Shown here: one piece after another, positions 7,116 through 15,745 of the stretch
Position numbering within the stretch: position 1 is the first letter of the stretch
How the letters are laid out: each line of letters starts with the position of its first letter
NCBI GenBank assembly: GCA_964472505.1
Contig: CAYYQW010000018.1
Coordinates: forward strand, 1-60,968
Origin: JAYEIA01 sp964472505
GTDB lineage: Bacteria; Bacteroidota; Bacteroidia; Bacteroidales; JAADGE01
DNA: 60,968 nt
Direction: 5' to 3'
Notes under the pieces: model-generated
The model's input: only the letters and a program-made list of their open reading frames with translations
Told to the model about the DNA's origin: nothing
Databases searched by the model: none
Position numbers and translations under genes: made by a program

Positions 7116-9221
7116 TTATTTCTTAGAATTTTTACTGTCTTTATCCTGTTCTTTTTTTTCGGCTGCAGCTTTTTCCGCCTCTTCTTTTTGGGCTTTCTCC
7201 TCTCTTTTTAATTTTTCGTCATTAAGGCGTTTTATATTTTGTTCCCTTAATTTTTGTACTTCTTCTTCATACTCATCATCCCATTTTCGAGGGCCTAAGA
7301 TTCGCTCGGCATCTTCTCTGAAAATCACTTCGTCTTCCAATAGTTTCAAAGCCAATTTTTCTAAGCCTTCGGTATTATCCTCAATAATTTTTTTGGCTCG
7401 TTTATATTGCTTATCAATTAAACTTTTAGCTTCTTTATCAATCAGTTCAGCAGTTTTTTCGCTGAAAGGTTTCTGAAAGTTATATTGGTTATTCCCGGAT
7501 GAATCAAAAAAGCTGAGATTGCCTACGGCGTCACTCATTCCAAAATACGAAATCATGGCATAAGCCTGTTTGGTGGTTCGCTCCAAATCGTTGAGAGCAC
7601 CGGTGGAAATTTTCTTGAAAAATATTTCTTCGGCAGCCCTTCCGCCCAGCATGGCACACATTTGGTCTTCCAACTGTTCTTTGGTGGTTATTTGCCGTTC
7701 GTGCGGTGTGTACCAAGCAGCACCCAGCGCTTTGCCGCGCGGCACTATGGTTACTTTCACCAACGGATTGGCATGTTCCAGCAACCAACTAACGGTGGCA
7801 TGTCCGGCTTCATGATATGAAATGGTTCGTTTTTCACTTTCGGTAATTATTTTACTTTTCTTTTCCAATCCGCCGATAATCCGGTCAATGGCATCTAAGA
7901 AATCTTGTTTTTCTACAAGCGTCTTTTCTTTTCTGGCTGCTATTAATGCGGCTTCATTACACACATTGGCAATATCGGCTCCGGAAAAACCGGGCGTTTG
8001 TTTTGCCAGTTTTGCAATATCCACATCTTTTCCGATTTTCAAAGGTTCGATATGGACTTTAAATATTTCTTCTCGCTCGTTAAGATCCGGCAATTCCACA
8101 TGGATCTGTCGGTCAAACCGGCCGGCACGCATAAGGGCCGGGTCCAAAACATCGGCACGGTTTGTGGCTGCCAAAATAATGACTCCGGTATTGGTATCAA
8201 AACCGTCCATTTCGGTGAGCAATTGGTTGAGTGTGTTCTCTCGCTCATCGTTAGAACCCATGCTCATACCTTTACCTCTGGCGCGCCCGATGGCATCAAT
8301 CTCATCAATGAAAATGATGCAAGGCGCTTTTTGTTTGGCTTTTGAGAACAAGTCGCGAACACGCGAAGCGCCTACTCCAACAAACATTTCAACAAAATCG
8401 GAACCTGAAATTGAGAAAAAAGGCACATTGGCTTCACCGGCAACGGCTTTGGCCAAAAGCGTTTTACCCGTTCCGGGAGGGCCTATCAATAAAGCTCCTT
8501 TAGGAATCTTTCCGCCCAATTCGGTATATTTATCGGGCTTTTTAAGAAAGTCCACCACTTCGGCTACTTCTATCTTTGCTTCTTCCAATCCGGCAACATG
8601 AGTAAAATTAACTTTTACTTTTGATTGTTCCCGGTCAAAAAGTTTAGCTTTGGATTTTCCTACATTAAAAATACCGCCGGCTTGTCCGCCGCCGCTCATT
8701 CGTCGGAATATGAATACCCATATCAAAATTATTATGGCCAAAGGCAAAAGCCAGCCCATAAGTTCTTTCGTATAATCGGTACGGGATTCAAAATTAACCG
8801 GAACTTTCTCTTCCTGAGGAAAATCTTCCTGCAATTCTTCCATGCGACGCTCAAATGTTTCTACCGAGCCAATATTAAAATAATAATCCGGCGATTCGGT
8901 TGCAAACATTCCCCCGGTTTGTTCAATATCCTGATATTCCGTTTTACTCAGGCTGCTTTCTTTAATAAATACTTCAACACGTTTTTCGTTAACTACATTA
9001 ACTTTTTTCACGTCTTTCTGCTTAAGCATTTTATTTTCAAAACGCAAACGGTTGATTTCTTTGGCCGTTTCTTGGCCGGAAAACATTTGCAAAAGGAAAA
9101 AACCGGCAGCAACTGCAATAAATATCCATAAGGTGTTATTATTGCCTCCGCTGCTTAACTTGAACTTATTTTTATCGCTCCCTTCAGGTTTATTATTTTT
9201 ATCTTGATTTTGATTTGTCAT
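7116..9221 (-). CDS. ftsH: ATP-dependent zinc metalloprotease FtsH
   Basis: Membrane-anchored AAA+ protease that removes misassembled membrane proteins and short-lived regulators. 701 aa. Transmembrane helices lie at about 31-47 and 156-172 with a periplasmic domain between. Walker A GPPGTGKT is at 247-254, Walker B IIFIDEIDA near 302-310, the second region of homology (ATNRADVLDPALMRAGRFDR) around 352-371, and the zinc motif HEAGH at 470-474. The C-terminal tail (after about 640) is highly charged and Lys/Glu rich. It lies 32 bp downstream of rsfS. Confidence 0.98.
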   Translation of the reverse strand: MTNQNQDKNNKPEGSDKNKFKLSSGGNNNTLWIFIAVAAGFFLLQMFSGQETAKEINRLRFENKMLKQKDVKKVNVVNEKRVEVFIKESSLSKTEYQDIEQTGGMFATESPDYYFNIGSVETFERRMEELQEDFPQEEKVPVNFESRTDYTKELMGWLLPLAIIILIWVFIFRRMSGGGQAGGIFNVGKSKAKLFDREQSKVKVNFTHVAGLEEAKIEVAEVVDFLKKPDKYTELGGKIPKGALLIGPPGTGKTLLAKAVAGEANVPFFSISGSDFVEMFVGVGASRVRDLFSKAKQKAPCIIFIDEIDAIGRARGKGMSMGSNDERENTLNQLLTEMDGFDTNTGVIILAATNRADVLDPALMRAGRFDRQIHVELPDLNEREEIFKVHIEPLKIGKDVDIAKLAKQTPGFSGADIANVCNEAALIAARKEKTLVEKQDFLDAIDRIIGGLEKKSKIITESEKRTISYHEAGHATVSWLLEHANPLVKVTIVPRGKALGAAWYTPHERQITTKEQLEDQMCAMLGGRAAEEIFFKKISTGALNDLERTTKQAYAMISYFGMSDAVGNLSFFDSSGNNQYNFQKPFSEKTAELIDKEAKSLIDKQYKRAKKIIEDNTEGLEKLALKLLEDEVIFREDAERILGPRKWDDEYEEEVQKLREQNIKRLNDEKLKREEKAQKEEAEKAAAEKKEQDKDSKNSKK

Positions 9222-9253
9222 TCTTTATGTCTCTGTTATACAAAATATTTTAT

Positions 9254-9622
9254 TTATACGGTTGAATAGGTGTTTTCAATTTTCGTCAAATCGGCTTCAG
9301 ACCAGAGCTCTTCAAGATTGTAAATCTCTCTGAACTCATTTTTAAAAATATGAACAACAATGTCCCCATAATCCAATAAGACCCATTCGGCATTGGTGTA
9401 GCCGGTTTTATTTATGGGTTTTTCTTTTGCTTCGGTAAAAGCATATTCTTCCGCCGAATCGGCAATTGCCTGCACCAAGCGTTCAGAACCGGCTTGGCAA
9501 ATAATAAAATGATCGCAAAAGGTATTGTGAAGGTTTGTTAAGTCTAATTTTACAATGTCTTCAGCTTTTTTCTGTTTTATTCCTTGGACTATTGAATCCA
9601 ATAAAAGTTCTTGTTTAATCAT
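9254..9622 (-). CDS. rsfS: Ribosomal silencing factor RsfS
   Basis: 122-aa cytoplasmic protein of the RsfS/Iojap family, which binds uL14 on the 50S subunit and blocks subunit joining during starvation. Characteristic stretches are the N-terminal helix followed by DIVKLDLTNL, the central FIICQAGSERLVQAIADS, and WVLLDYGDIVVHIF near residues 80-93. It is the first gene of the leftward run with ftsH, DUF2007, cdsA and psd, and a Bacteroidota -7 promoter element is found just upstream. Confidence 0.95.
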   Translation of the reverse strand: MIKQELLLDSIVQGIKQKKAEDIVKLDLTNLHNTFCDHFIICQAGSERLVQAIADSAEEYAFTEAKEKPINKTGYTNAEWVLLDYGDIVVHIFKNEFREIYNLEELWSEADLTKIENTYSTV

Positions 9623-9651
9623 TAATTTATATAGAATTATGTTTTGGTTTG

Positions 9652-9659
9652 CAAAAGTA
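9652..9659 (-). promoter_or_regulatory. -7 promoter element for rsfS-ftsH-cdsA-psd
   Basis: Minus strand TACTTTTG is an exact match to TAnnTTTG, 29 bp upstream of the rsfS start. No clear -33 TTTG was found at the usual distance. Confidence 0.5.
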
Positions 9660-9777
9660 ACTAAAAAATGTGTTTTAATTCACTCCGAAATTTTAAAATT
9701 TGCAGATTTTCGGCAATTTATATTAAATTAGCATGAAAATTATTTTTTTAACAATTATTTATAATCAATATTTTCTC

Positions 9778-10434
9778 ATGGCATTGAAAAAAATACTTCT
9801 CAGCACTTTAGTATTATTTGCTCTCACAGCAGGTATTTATGCTATTCCCGCACAAGACAGCCTCTATAATTATGATGAGGCCGAATCAAATCTCTTATCC
9901 GATTCAAATATTCAGCAAAACGCCGGAGATACATTTGAATTACAAACACGCATACATCAACAAAAAGCGTACAAATATCTGTTTCTGGCGGGTACGGTAT
10001 TTTTTGCCCTGCTGTGTGTGCTGGTATTCGTGTTTTTCTACCGAAAAATATCTAAAATCCACGACCTGACAAAAATTCATGTTCGAGAAATACAATTGCG
10101 GGACACTCGCATCAAAAACCTTACACTTTTATTAACACACTCATCTCAACCCATGCTGCTGATGAGCAAAGAAGGTGATTTAAAATGGATGAACGAGGCT
10201 TTCGCCGATTATAAATACTTTGATAAGGAAAGTAATATTGAGGAAAAAAACTTCTTTAAAGACATTGCCTCAGAAAAAGCAGAAACCGAAAAACCGGAAC
10301 TGCTTGAAAATGCCGATACCATTCAATCTTACCGAATAGAAGTAGGCGGTAAGGAAGTTAAACGCACATTAATTCCCATAACGGAAACCAATAATGAAGT
10401 TTCCGGATTTGCTTTAGTCGATTATGTCAGATAA
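9778..10434 (+). CDS. Membrane-anchored PAS-like protein
   Basis: 218 aa from the ATG at 9778. This start is preferred over an in-frame ATG at 9733 because it puts a cleavable-looking signal sequence (MALKKILLSTLVLFALTAG) at the N-terminus. One transmembrane helix follows (about 63-85), then a coiled-coil-like stretch and a cytoplasmic segment that reads like a small PAS fold, with LLLMSKEGDLKWMNEAFADY characteristic of PAS beta strands. There is no kinase or cyclase domain. It overlaps the next gene by 11 bp. A sensory role is plausible but unproven. Confidence 0.6.
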   Translation: MALKKILLSTLVLFALTAGIYAIPAQDSLYNYDEAESNLLSDSNIQQNAGDTFELQTRIHQQKAYKYLFLAGTVFFALLCVLVFVFFYRKISKIHDLTKIHVREIQLRDTRIKNLTLLLTHSSQPMLLMSKEGDLKWMNEAFADYKYFDKESNIEEKNFFKDIASEKAETEKPELLENADTIQSYRIEVGGKEVKRTLIPITETNNEVSGFALVDYVR

Positions 10435-11635
10435 TAATACCCAACAAAAAACACCTTACATTATAGCGGGTGTAATCGTGCTTATTCTGTTTTTCTACGG
10501 GTTTTATGTATGCGCCAATATTGACCAAAAACTGCAAGTAGAAAAAAAGGATGAAAGCACGCAAAAACAAACAAACGAACAAGCCATTTACGGCAAAATA
10601 ATATCTGAAGCGCTGAGCAACTGCTTTCAGGCCGGTATGCGATATGATAATAATACAACAGTAAGTTGTGAGCTTTCGGGTGTGGGTTTTTTGAACAACC
10701 AATTATTGTTTGTAAGCAAGCAGGATATTCCCGGCTATCCGTCTTTTTTTATAACAAGCTACCGGATTCCTTTAAATCTTCAAAACAAACGATTTTTGGG
10801 AACAGAACATATCCGCCGAGCTAAAGCTTTTCAGGATATTGCCGTAAGCCCGGATTTAAACTATGTTTTCCTCACCACCTCTTTTGAAAAAACACCGGCA
10901 AATAAGGAGTCGGCATTTATCAACAATAATTTAATTTTCTATATGCCATCCAACCAATTGGATACTGCATTAATTGTTCCCGGGAAAACCAATAAAAAAC
11001 GAGCTGTGTATCGCCTGCGCGAGAACATGCGCACAGCCATGAAATCCAAACTGTATCCTTTCGGCCCGGATTATTTCAAAGTGGAAGGCTTGGCTGTAGT
11101 TTCCGATTCAAGCTTGCTAATAGGCATTAGCGAAACAGGCAGTTCGGCAACAAAAGCCCGGCCGGCCATGCTGATTTTGGAAGTCGATTATTACATGGCT
11201 GCAGAAGACCGATTAATTCTGACTTCCGCTTTTCGAGAAAGTTACCGCATGAATTTGGATGCGCATCCTAAATTAGCAAAGAATCAATACCTGAGCAGTT
11301 TAGAATACGATGTTTATAATGACGCCCTGTACATTTCCACAAGCTACAAAAACGGACTTCGGTCAAGAGATACAGGCGGTTATCTGTGGCGCATTTCTAT
11401 GGATGATTTCAGGCTTCATAAAGCGGCAAGTTTGGTTGAACTGGCGCCTGAAGTACCGCTGCATTTTGCCCACAGCCCTTCAGGGATATCCGTTATTGAT
11501 GAAGAGCGGCTGTTTATCATTTGCGATGACGACCGCATTACCGGTGAAGGCGCCGTTAAAGACCCGCGCAGAGATTTCAGCAGAAAACTTAATCAAGCAG
11601 CATATTATGTACTGGAAATGAGCCCGGAACCATGA
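10424..11635 (+). CDS. Membrane-anchored phytase-like (esterase-like) beta-propeller protein
   Basis: 403 aa with one N-terminal transmembrane helix (about 11-31) and a large extracytoplasmic domain. The domain resembles the esterase-like activity of phytase family: repeated beta segments such as VEGLAVVSDSSLLIGISE and LSSLEYDVYNDALYISTSY followed by a conserved end (GISVIDEERLFIICDDD). It overlaps the upstream gene by 11 bp and the glycerate kinase by 4 bp (ATGA), so the three are translationally coupled. A second protein of the same kind is encoded at 26138-27154. The substrate is unknown and enzymatic activity is inferred only from family resemblance. Confidence 0.55.
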   Translation: MSDNNTQQKTPYIIAGVIVLILFFYGFYVCANIDQKLQVEKKDESTQKQTNEQAIYGKIISEALSNCFQAGMRYDNNTTVSCELSGVGFLNNQLLFVSKQDIPGYPSFFITSYRIPLNLQNKRFLGTEHIRRAKAFQDIAVSPDLNYVFLTTSFEKTPANKESAFINNNLIFYMPSNQLDTALIVPGKTNKKRAVYRLRENMRTAMKSKLYPFGPDYFKVEGLAVVSDSSLLIGISETGSSATKARPAMLILEVDYYMAAEDRLILTSAFRESYRMNLDAHPKLAKNQYLSSLEYDVYNDALYISTSYKNGLRSRDTGGYLWRISMDDFRLHKAASLVELAPEVPLHFAHSPSGISVIDEERLFIICDDDRITGEGAVKDPRRDFSRKLNQAAYYVLEMSPEP

Positions 11636-12750
11636 TACTAATTGCTCCGGACAAGTTCAAATCCACCTTTAAAGCTTCTGAAACAGCGGAACTTATCGAA
11701 AGCTCCCTGCATACATTTTTGCCCGAAATACAAACCTACCGCTTGCCGCTTGCAGACGGAGGCGAAGGCAGCTGCGAACTGCTTGCCGAATATTTCAATG
11801 CCAAACCCGTAAATCTAAGCGTTTCTGACCCGCTGATGCGGTCAATTAACACAAACTATTATTATTCGGAATCATCAAAAACAGCTTTAATAGAAACGGC
11901 CAAAGCCTCGGGTTTGTATTTATTATCGGAAAATGAAAAAAATCCTCTGCAAACAAACAGTTACGGCAGCGGAGAACTCTTGGCCGATGCCATAAAAAAA
12001 GGAGCAAAAATATTAATTGTTACTTTAGGCGGGAGTGCCGTAAACGATGCCGGAGCCGGATTGGCACATGCTCTTGGCTTTCAATTCTACGATGCCGACA
12101 AACGCAGCGTATTTCCTGTCGGAAAAACCATAGGCGATATTAGGGAAATTGACCATTCAAAAGTAAAATATAATTTATCGAACATTCAGATAATAGTCTT
12201 AAGCGATGTTGAAAATCCGCTCTACGGAGAAAAAGGTGCATCAAAAGTGTTTGCAAAACAAAAAGGCGCCAATAATCAAGAAGTGGAATTCTTGGAAAAC
12301 TCAATCATGTGTTTTTCTGAAATCTTGGAAAAATACAAGCCGGGCATAAGCTGCCGGAAAGGTACAGGAGCCGCCGGTGGTATGGCTGCCGGGCTGTCTG
12401 CATTTTTCGGAGCACAAATTCAATCGGGCAGCGATTTTATCATAGAAAAAACAAATTTTGAAAATCATCTTAAAAAAGCTGAACTTCTGATTACCGGCGA
12501 AGGAAAACTCGATAGTCAGTCTTTTGACGGTAAATTGGTGGGAAAGCTCTTACAAAAAGCCAAAAAGATGAACAAAAAAACAGCCGTTATTTGCGGAATA
12601 AATGAGCTTAAAGGCAATGAAAAAACCTTGGATACAGGCGTTTATGCGCTTTTTGATAAAGAAACTTCATTACTGAAAGCCCAAGCGGAAACACCCGAGA
12701 AAATTCATAAAGCCGTTAGAACTTTATTGAAAGATTTTAAATATTTGTAA
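11632..12750 (+). CDS. glxK: Glycerate kinase
   Basis: Phosphorylates D-glycerate with ATP, most likely to 2-phosphoglycerate, feeding glycolysis. 372 aa, normal for the GarK/GlxK family. Recognisable family motifs are the N-terminal APDKFKSTFKASETAE, PLADGGEGS (about 43-51), the nucleotide-binding VTLGGSAVNDAGAGLAHALG (about 126-145), GTGAAGGMAAGL, and LLITGEGKLDSQS near the C-terminus. The start overlaps the stop of the phytase-like gene by 4 bp. Family members differ in whether they make 2- or 3-phosphoglycerate, so the product is inferred from the family. Confidence 0.93.
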   Translation: MILIAPDKFKSTFKASETAELIESSLHTFLPEIQTYRLPLADGGEGSCELLAEYFNAKPVNLSVSDPLMRSINTNYYYSESSKTALIETAKASGLYLLSENEKNPLQTNSYGSGELLADAIKKGAKILIVTLGGSAVNDAGAGLAHALGFQFYDADKRSVFPVGKTIGDIREIDHSKVKYNLSNIQIIVLSDVENPLYGEKGASKVFAKQKGANNQEVEFLENSIMCFSEILEKYKPGISCRKGTGAAGGMAAGLSAFFGAQIQSGSDFIIEKTNFENHLKKAELLITGEGKLDSQSFDGKLVGKLLQKAKKMNKKTAVICGINELKGNEKTLDTGVYALFDKETSLLKAQAETPEKIHKAVRTLLKDFKYL

Positions 12751-12833
12751 TTATTAAAATGAATATCCGCATTTCCCCCTATTCGTATTTTAAGTTGTTG
12801 CTTATTAGCTTATTACGCATACTTAGTTATCAC

Positions 12834-12915
12834 CCTTGCGCCCGTGTGGTGTTTTCACCGCACGGATTTATGAGCTGCCTGTTTTGCGTCAGGTGAAAAC
12901 ACTTGACATGCGCAG
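12834..12915 (+). repeat. Structured intergenic repeat, copy A
   Basis: An 82-bp block is closely matched at 47622-47704. It can fold as an outer stem TGCGC (12837-12841)/GCGCA (12910-12914) that encloses a strong hairpin CCGTGTGGTG-TTTT-CACCGCACGG (12842-12865) and a second hairpin built on TGTTTT/AAAACA. Both copies are in intergenic space. It may be a REP-like element or a structured RNA. The rest of the 309-bp gap after the glycerate kinase shows no gene. Confidence 0.7.
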
Positions 12916-13059
12916 TGAATTAATTTTGTAGTTTTGTGCCAAACACTAAATTTTTAGACGGTTTTAGCTCCAAAAAGCAAGCATGCATGGACAAGAACTC
13001 AATTTTTTTTCGCAAAACCTTATTCTTTAATATATTTGTCGTAAATCAAACAAAGCAAT

Positions 13060-14598
13060 ATGAACAAAGATAATAATCTTGTATTAAGCAAAGACGACAA
13101 AAAACAACTGACTGAAAAAGGATTAACTCTCAAAGACGCAGAAAAGCAAATTGATGCATTTAAAACCGGTTTCCCGCCGGCTGATATTACGGCGCCGGCC
13201 ACGCCCGAAAAAGGCATACTCCGCTTGCTTGAGGAAGACCTAAAACATTATATCGAAAAATATAAAACCGCCCTGCAAAAAGAAAGTATTCTGAAATTTG
13301 TGCCGGCTTCCGGCGCGGCCAGCCGAATGTTTAAAGTGCCGCTTGCATTTATTAATGCAGCCGAAAGTGCAGAGTATCTGCTTTCAAAACCGGAATATAA
13401 AGCTGTTAAAGAAATATTTGATAATATAGAAAAATTTGCTTTCTACAGAAAACTAAAAAGCTTATGCGAAAGCAAGGGCATTAGCATACAAGATGATAAA
13501 AAAGCAACGCTTGAGCTTCTGCTTACCGAAAAAGGGTTAAACTACGGCAATCTGCCCAAAGCTTTGCTGCTTTTTCATAAGTATGAAAACGAAAACCGCA
13601 CATCAGCCGAGGAACATTTTGTTGAAGCCGTAAACTATGCAAGTGCCAACGGAAAAGCAAAACTGCATTTTACCGTTTCCGAAGAGCATACCGAATTGTT
13701 CAAGAACCACACTAATAAACTGAAAGATAAATACTCCGAATCGCGAAATGTTATTTTTAATATTGAACATTCCGTGCAAAAACCCCATACCGATACCCTT
13801 GCCGTTGAACCGGAAAACCGCCCGTTTCGCACGGAAGACGGTAAACTTTTGTTCAGACCCGGCGGGCACGGTGCGCTTATAGAAAACTTGAACGATTTAA
13901 AGGCCAATATTGTTTTTGTAAAAAACATTGATAATGTAGTACCCGACCGAATGAAAGCCGACACCTATACTTATAAAAAAGCATTGGCGGGTGTACTGGT
14001 CGAAGCACGGGATGCTGTGTTTGACTTTCTGAAAGCTTTAGAAAAAAATTCGGATGATTCAATCACGGAAAATGCTAAAAAATATCTGGAAGAGCGCTTC
14101 AGCTTTAAATTCTCCGATAAATATGAAGAACTCTCCGACAAAAAGAAAAAAAAATATGTGCAGAAAATTTTAAATCGTCCGATTCGTGTTTGCGGAATGG
14201 TGAAAAATGAAGGCGAACCCGGAGGCGGGCCTTTCTTTGTGAAAAATACAGAAGGAGAAGAATCTTTGCAAATCGTTGAGATGTCGCAAATCAATACCGA
14301 TAACCCGGAAAAACAAGCCATTGTGAATTCAGCCACACATTTTAATCCGGTAGATTTGGTTCTGTCATTAAAAAACTATAAAGGCGAGGACTTTAACCTG
14401 CTCAAATATACCGACCCGGATACGGGTTTTATTTCAATAAAATCACAAAACGGAAAAGAGCTGAAAGCGCTGGAATTGCCGGGCTTATGGAACGGAGCCA
14501 TGGCCAATTGGAATACCGTATTTGTTGAAGTACCCGTAAGCACTTTCAATCCCGTTAAAACCATAAACGATTTGTTGCGCAAACAACACTTGCAATAA
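13060..14598 (+). CDS. DUF4301 family protein
   Basis: 512-aa cytoplasmic protein typical of Bacteroidota. Near residues 81-90 it has VPASGAASRM, which looks like the nucleotide-binding loop of the NTP-transferase/UDP-sugar pyrophosphorylase fold; the later LFRPGGHGALIENLNDL and GGPFFVKN segments also recall that fold. No biochemical role is established for DUF4301 as far as I know, so a nucleotidyltransferase activity is only a structural guess. It is followed 9 bp later by truA and is probably co-transcribed with it. Confidence 0.7.
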   Translation: MNKDNNLVLSKDDKKQLTEKGLTLKDAEKQIDAFKTGFPPADITAPATPEKGILRLLEEDLKHYIEKYKTALQKESILKFVPASGAASRMFKVPLAFINAAESAEYLLSKPEYKAVKEIFDNIEKFAFYRKLKSLCESKGISIQDDKKATLELLLTEKGLNYGNLPKALLLFHKYENENRTSAEEHFVEAVNYASANGKAKLHFTVSEEHTELFKNHTNKLKDKYSESRNVIFNIEHSVQKPHTDTLAVEPENRPFRTEDGKLLFRPGGHGALIENLNDLKANIVFVKNIDNVVPDRMKADTYTYKKALAGVLVEARDAVFDFLKALEKNSDDSITENAKKYLEERFSFKFSDKYEELSDKKKKKYVQKILNRPIRVCGMVKNEGEPGGGPFFVKNTEGEESLQIVEMSQINTDNPEKQAIVNSATHFNPVDLVLSLKNYKGEDFNLLKYTDPDTGFISIKSQNGKELKALELPGLWNGAMANWNTVFVEVPVSTFNPVKTINDLLRKQHLQ

Positions 14599-14607
14599 AC
14601 TCAAAGC

Positions 14608-15348
14608 ATGCAGCGATACTTTACGGAGCTTTCATACAAAGGAACCAATTACCACGGATGGCAGATTCAACCTAATGCCGCGAGCGTTCAGGAAGCCTTG
14701 GAGAAAGCTTTCTCATTAATACTGCGCAGCCCCGTAAAAATAACCGGCGCCGGCCGAACGGATACCGGTGTTCATGCCGAGTTTTACATCGCACATTTTG
14801 AATATAGGGAAGTTATAACAGATATGCGGCAATTTATCTTCCGTCTAAATCGCATATTACCAAAAGATATTGCCGTGTATAAAATATATCCGGTTTCGGA
14901 AGATATGCACGCACGATTCTCGGCTGTTTCCAGAACTTACCGTTATCAAATTGCTCGCCAAAAACTTCCTTTTGCAAGCGATTTCTCATATTATGTGTAC
15001 GGAAGCTTAGATGTTGAAGCCATGCAAAAAGCTTCCGACATTATGCTGAAATACAAAGACTTTACTTCCTTCAGTAAAATGCACACCGACACACAAAATA
15101 ATCTGTGCGAAATATATAAAGCAGGTTTTGAAGAAAAAAACGGTTTGCTGTTATATGAAATTACCGCTAACCGTTTTTTGCGTAATATGGTACGCGCAAT
15201 AACAGGAACTCTTATTGATATAGGACAGAGAAAAATAAGCCCGGAGCAAATCGGAAAAATTATTGAACAGAAAAATCGTTCGGCAGCCGGCAAATCGGTT
15301 CCCGGCAAGGGCCTTTTTTTAACCGATATTCAATATCCTAAAACATAA
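14608..15348 (+). CDS. truA: tRNA pseudouridine(38-40) synthase TruA
   Basis: Converts uridines 38-40 of the tRNA anticodon stem-loop to pseudouridine. 246 aa, normal length. The catalytic aspartate is D52 in GRTDTGVHA. Other family signatures are the start RYFTELSYKGTNYHGWQ, RTYRYQI (about 109-115) and FLRNMVRAITGTLIDIG (about 189-205). It lies 9 bp after the DUF4301 gene. Confidence 0.96.
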   Translation: MQRYFTELSYKGTNYHGWQIQPNAASVQEALEKAFSLILRSPVKITGAGRTDTGVHAEFYIAHFEYREVITDMRQFIFRLNRILPKDIAVYKIYPVSEDMHARFSAVSRTYRYQIARQKLPFASDFSYYVYGSLDVEAMQKASDIMLKYKDFTSFSKMHTDTQNNLCEIYKAGFEEKNGLLLYEITANRFLRNMVRAITGTLIDIGQRKISPEQIGKIIEQKNRSAAGKSVPGKGLFLTDIQYPKT

Positions 15349-15745
15349 CTCCCGCCGAATCATTAGTTTTTCCAAAAGCAATGGTTCTTTAAAAATGTCT
15401 TTCACCCATAATAACCAAAAGCAACTCACACATAATCAACATATTGCGAGCTCGATATTCATAACTATAAAAGCTTAAACTTTATCTGAGCATTGGTTTT
15501 AAGCCGAAAATCAATGAGTTATGAAAAAAAATCTTGTGAATATTATATTTTTTTCAATGAAATGTTTATGTTTGTCTAATCAAACGTAAAAAAGAAAGTA
15601 TTTAACTCAAAAGTCAAACTCGAATAAAACCCAAATGCCGAAAAAACTTACAAGGGAAAAACAGTAAAAATGATAAAACAGGCCATAAAGGGAAAAGCCA
15701 AAATTATCAGGAAGCATTCGGGCGGAGTTCGCAAAACCGAAAATT
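15349..15745. other. Intergenic region with no recognised gene
   Basis: About 400 bp of AT-rich sequence between truA and the TPR gene. A 45-codon open frame starting at 15670 overlaps the TPR start but has no recognisable features, so it was not called. No terminator with a good stem and T-run was found, and nothing here is shared with the repeat families seen elsewhere. Confidence 0.5.

Noticed and set aside
7822..8601. A 259-codon open frame antisense to ftsH
   Set aside because: It is the complement of a highly conserved AAA+ coding region and its translation resembles no protein; a codon-bias shadow.
12834..12915. Interpretation of the structured repeat as a known riboswitch
   Set aside because: No known aptamer motif was recognised, and the second copy sits before an unrelated gene.
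12917..12942. Possible second sigma-54 site on the minus strand (TTTGGCACAAAAC)
   Set aside because: It has the -24 part but no -12 element at the right distance.
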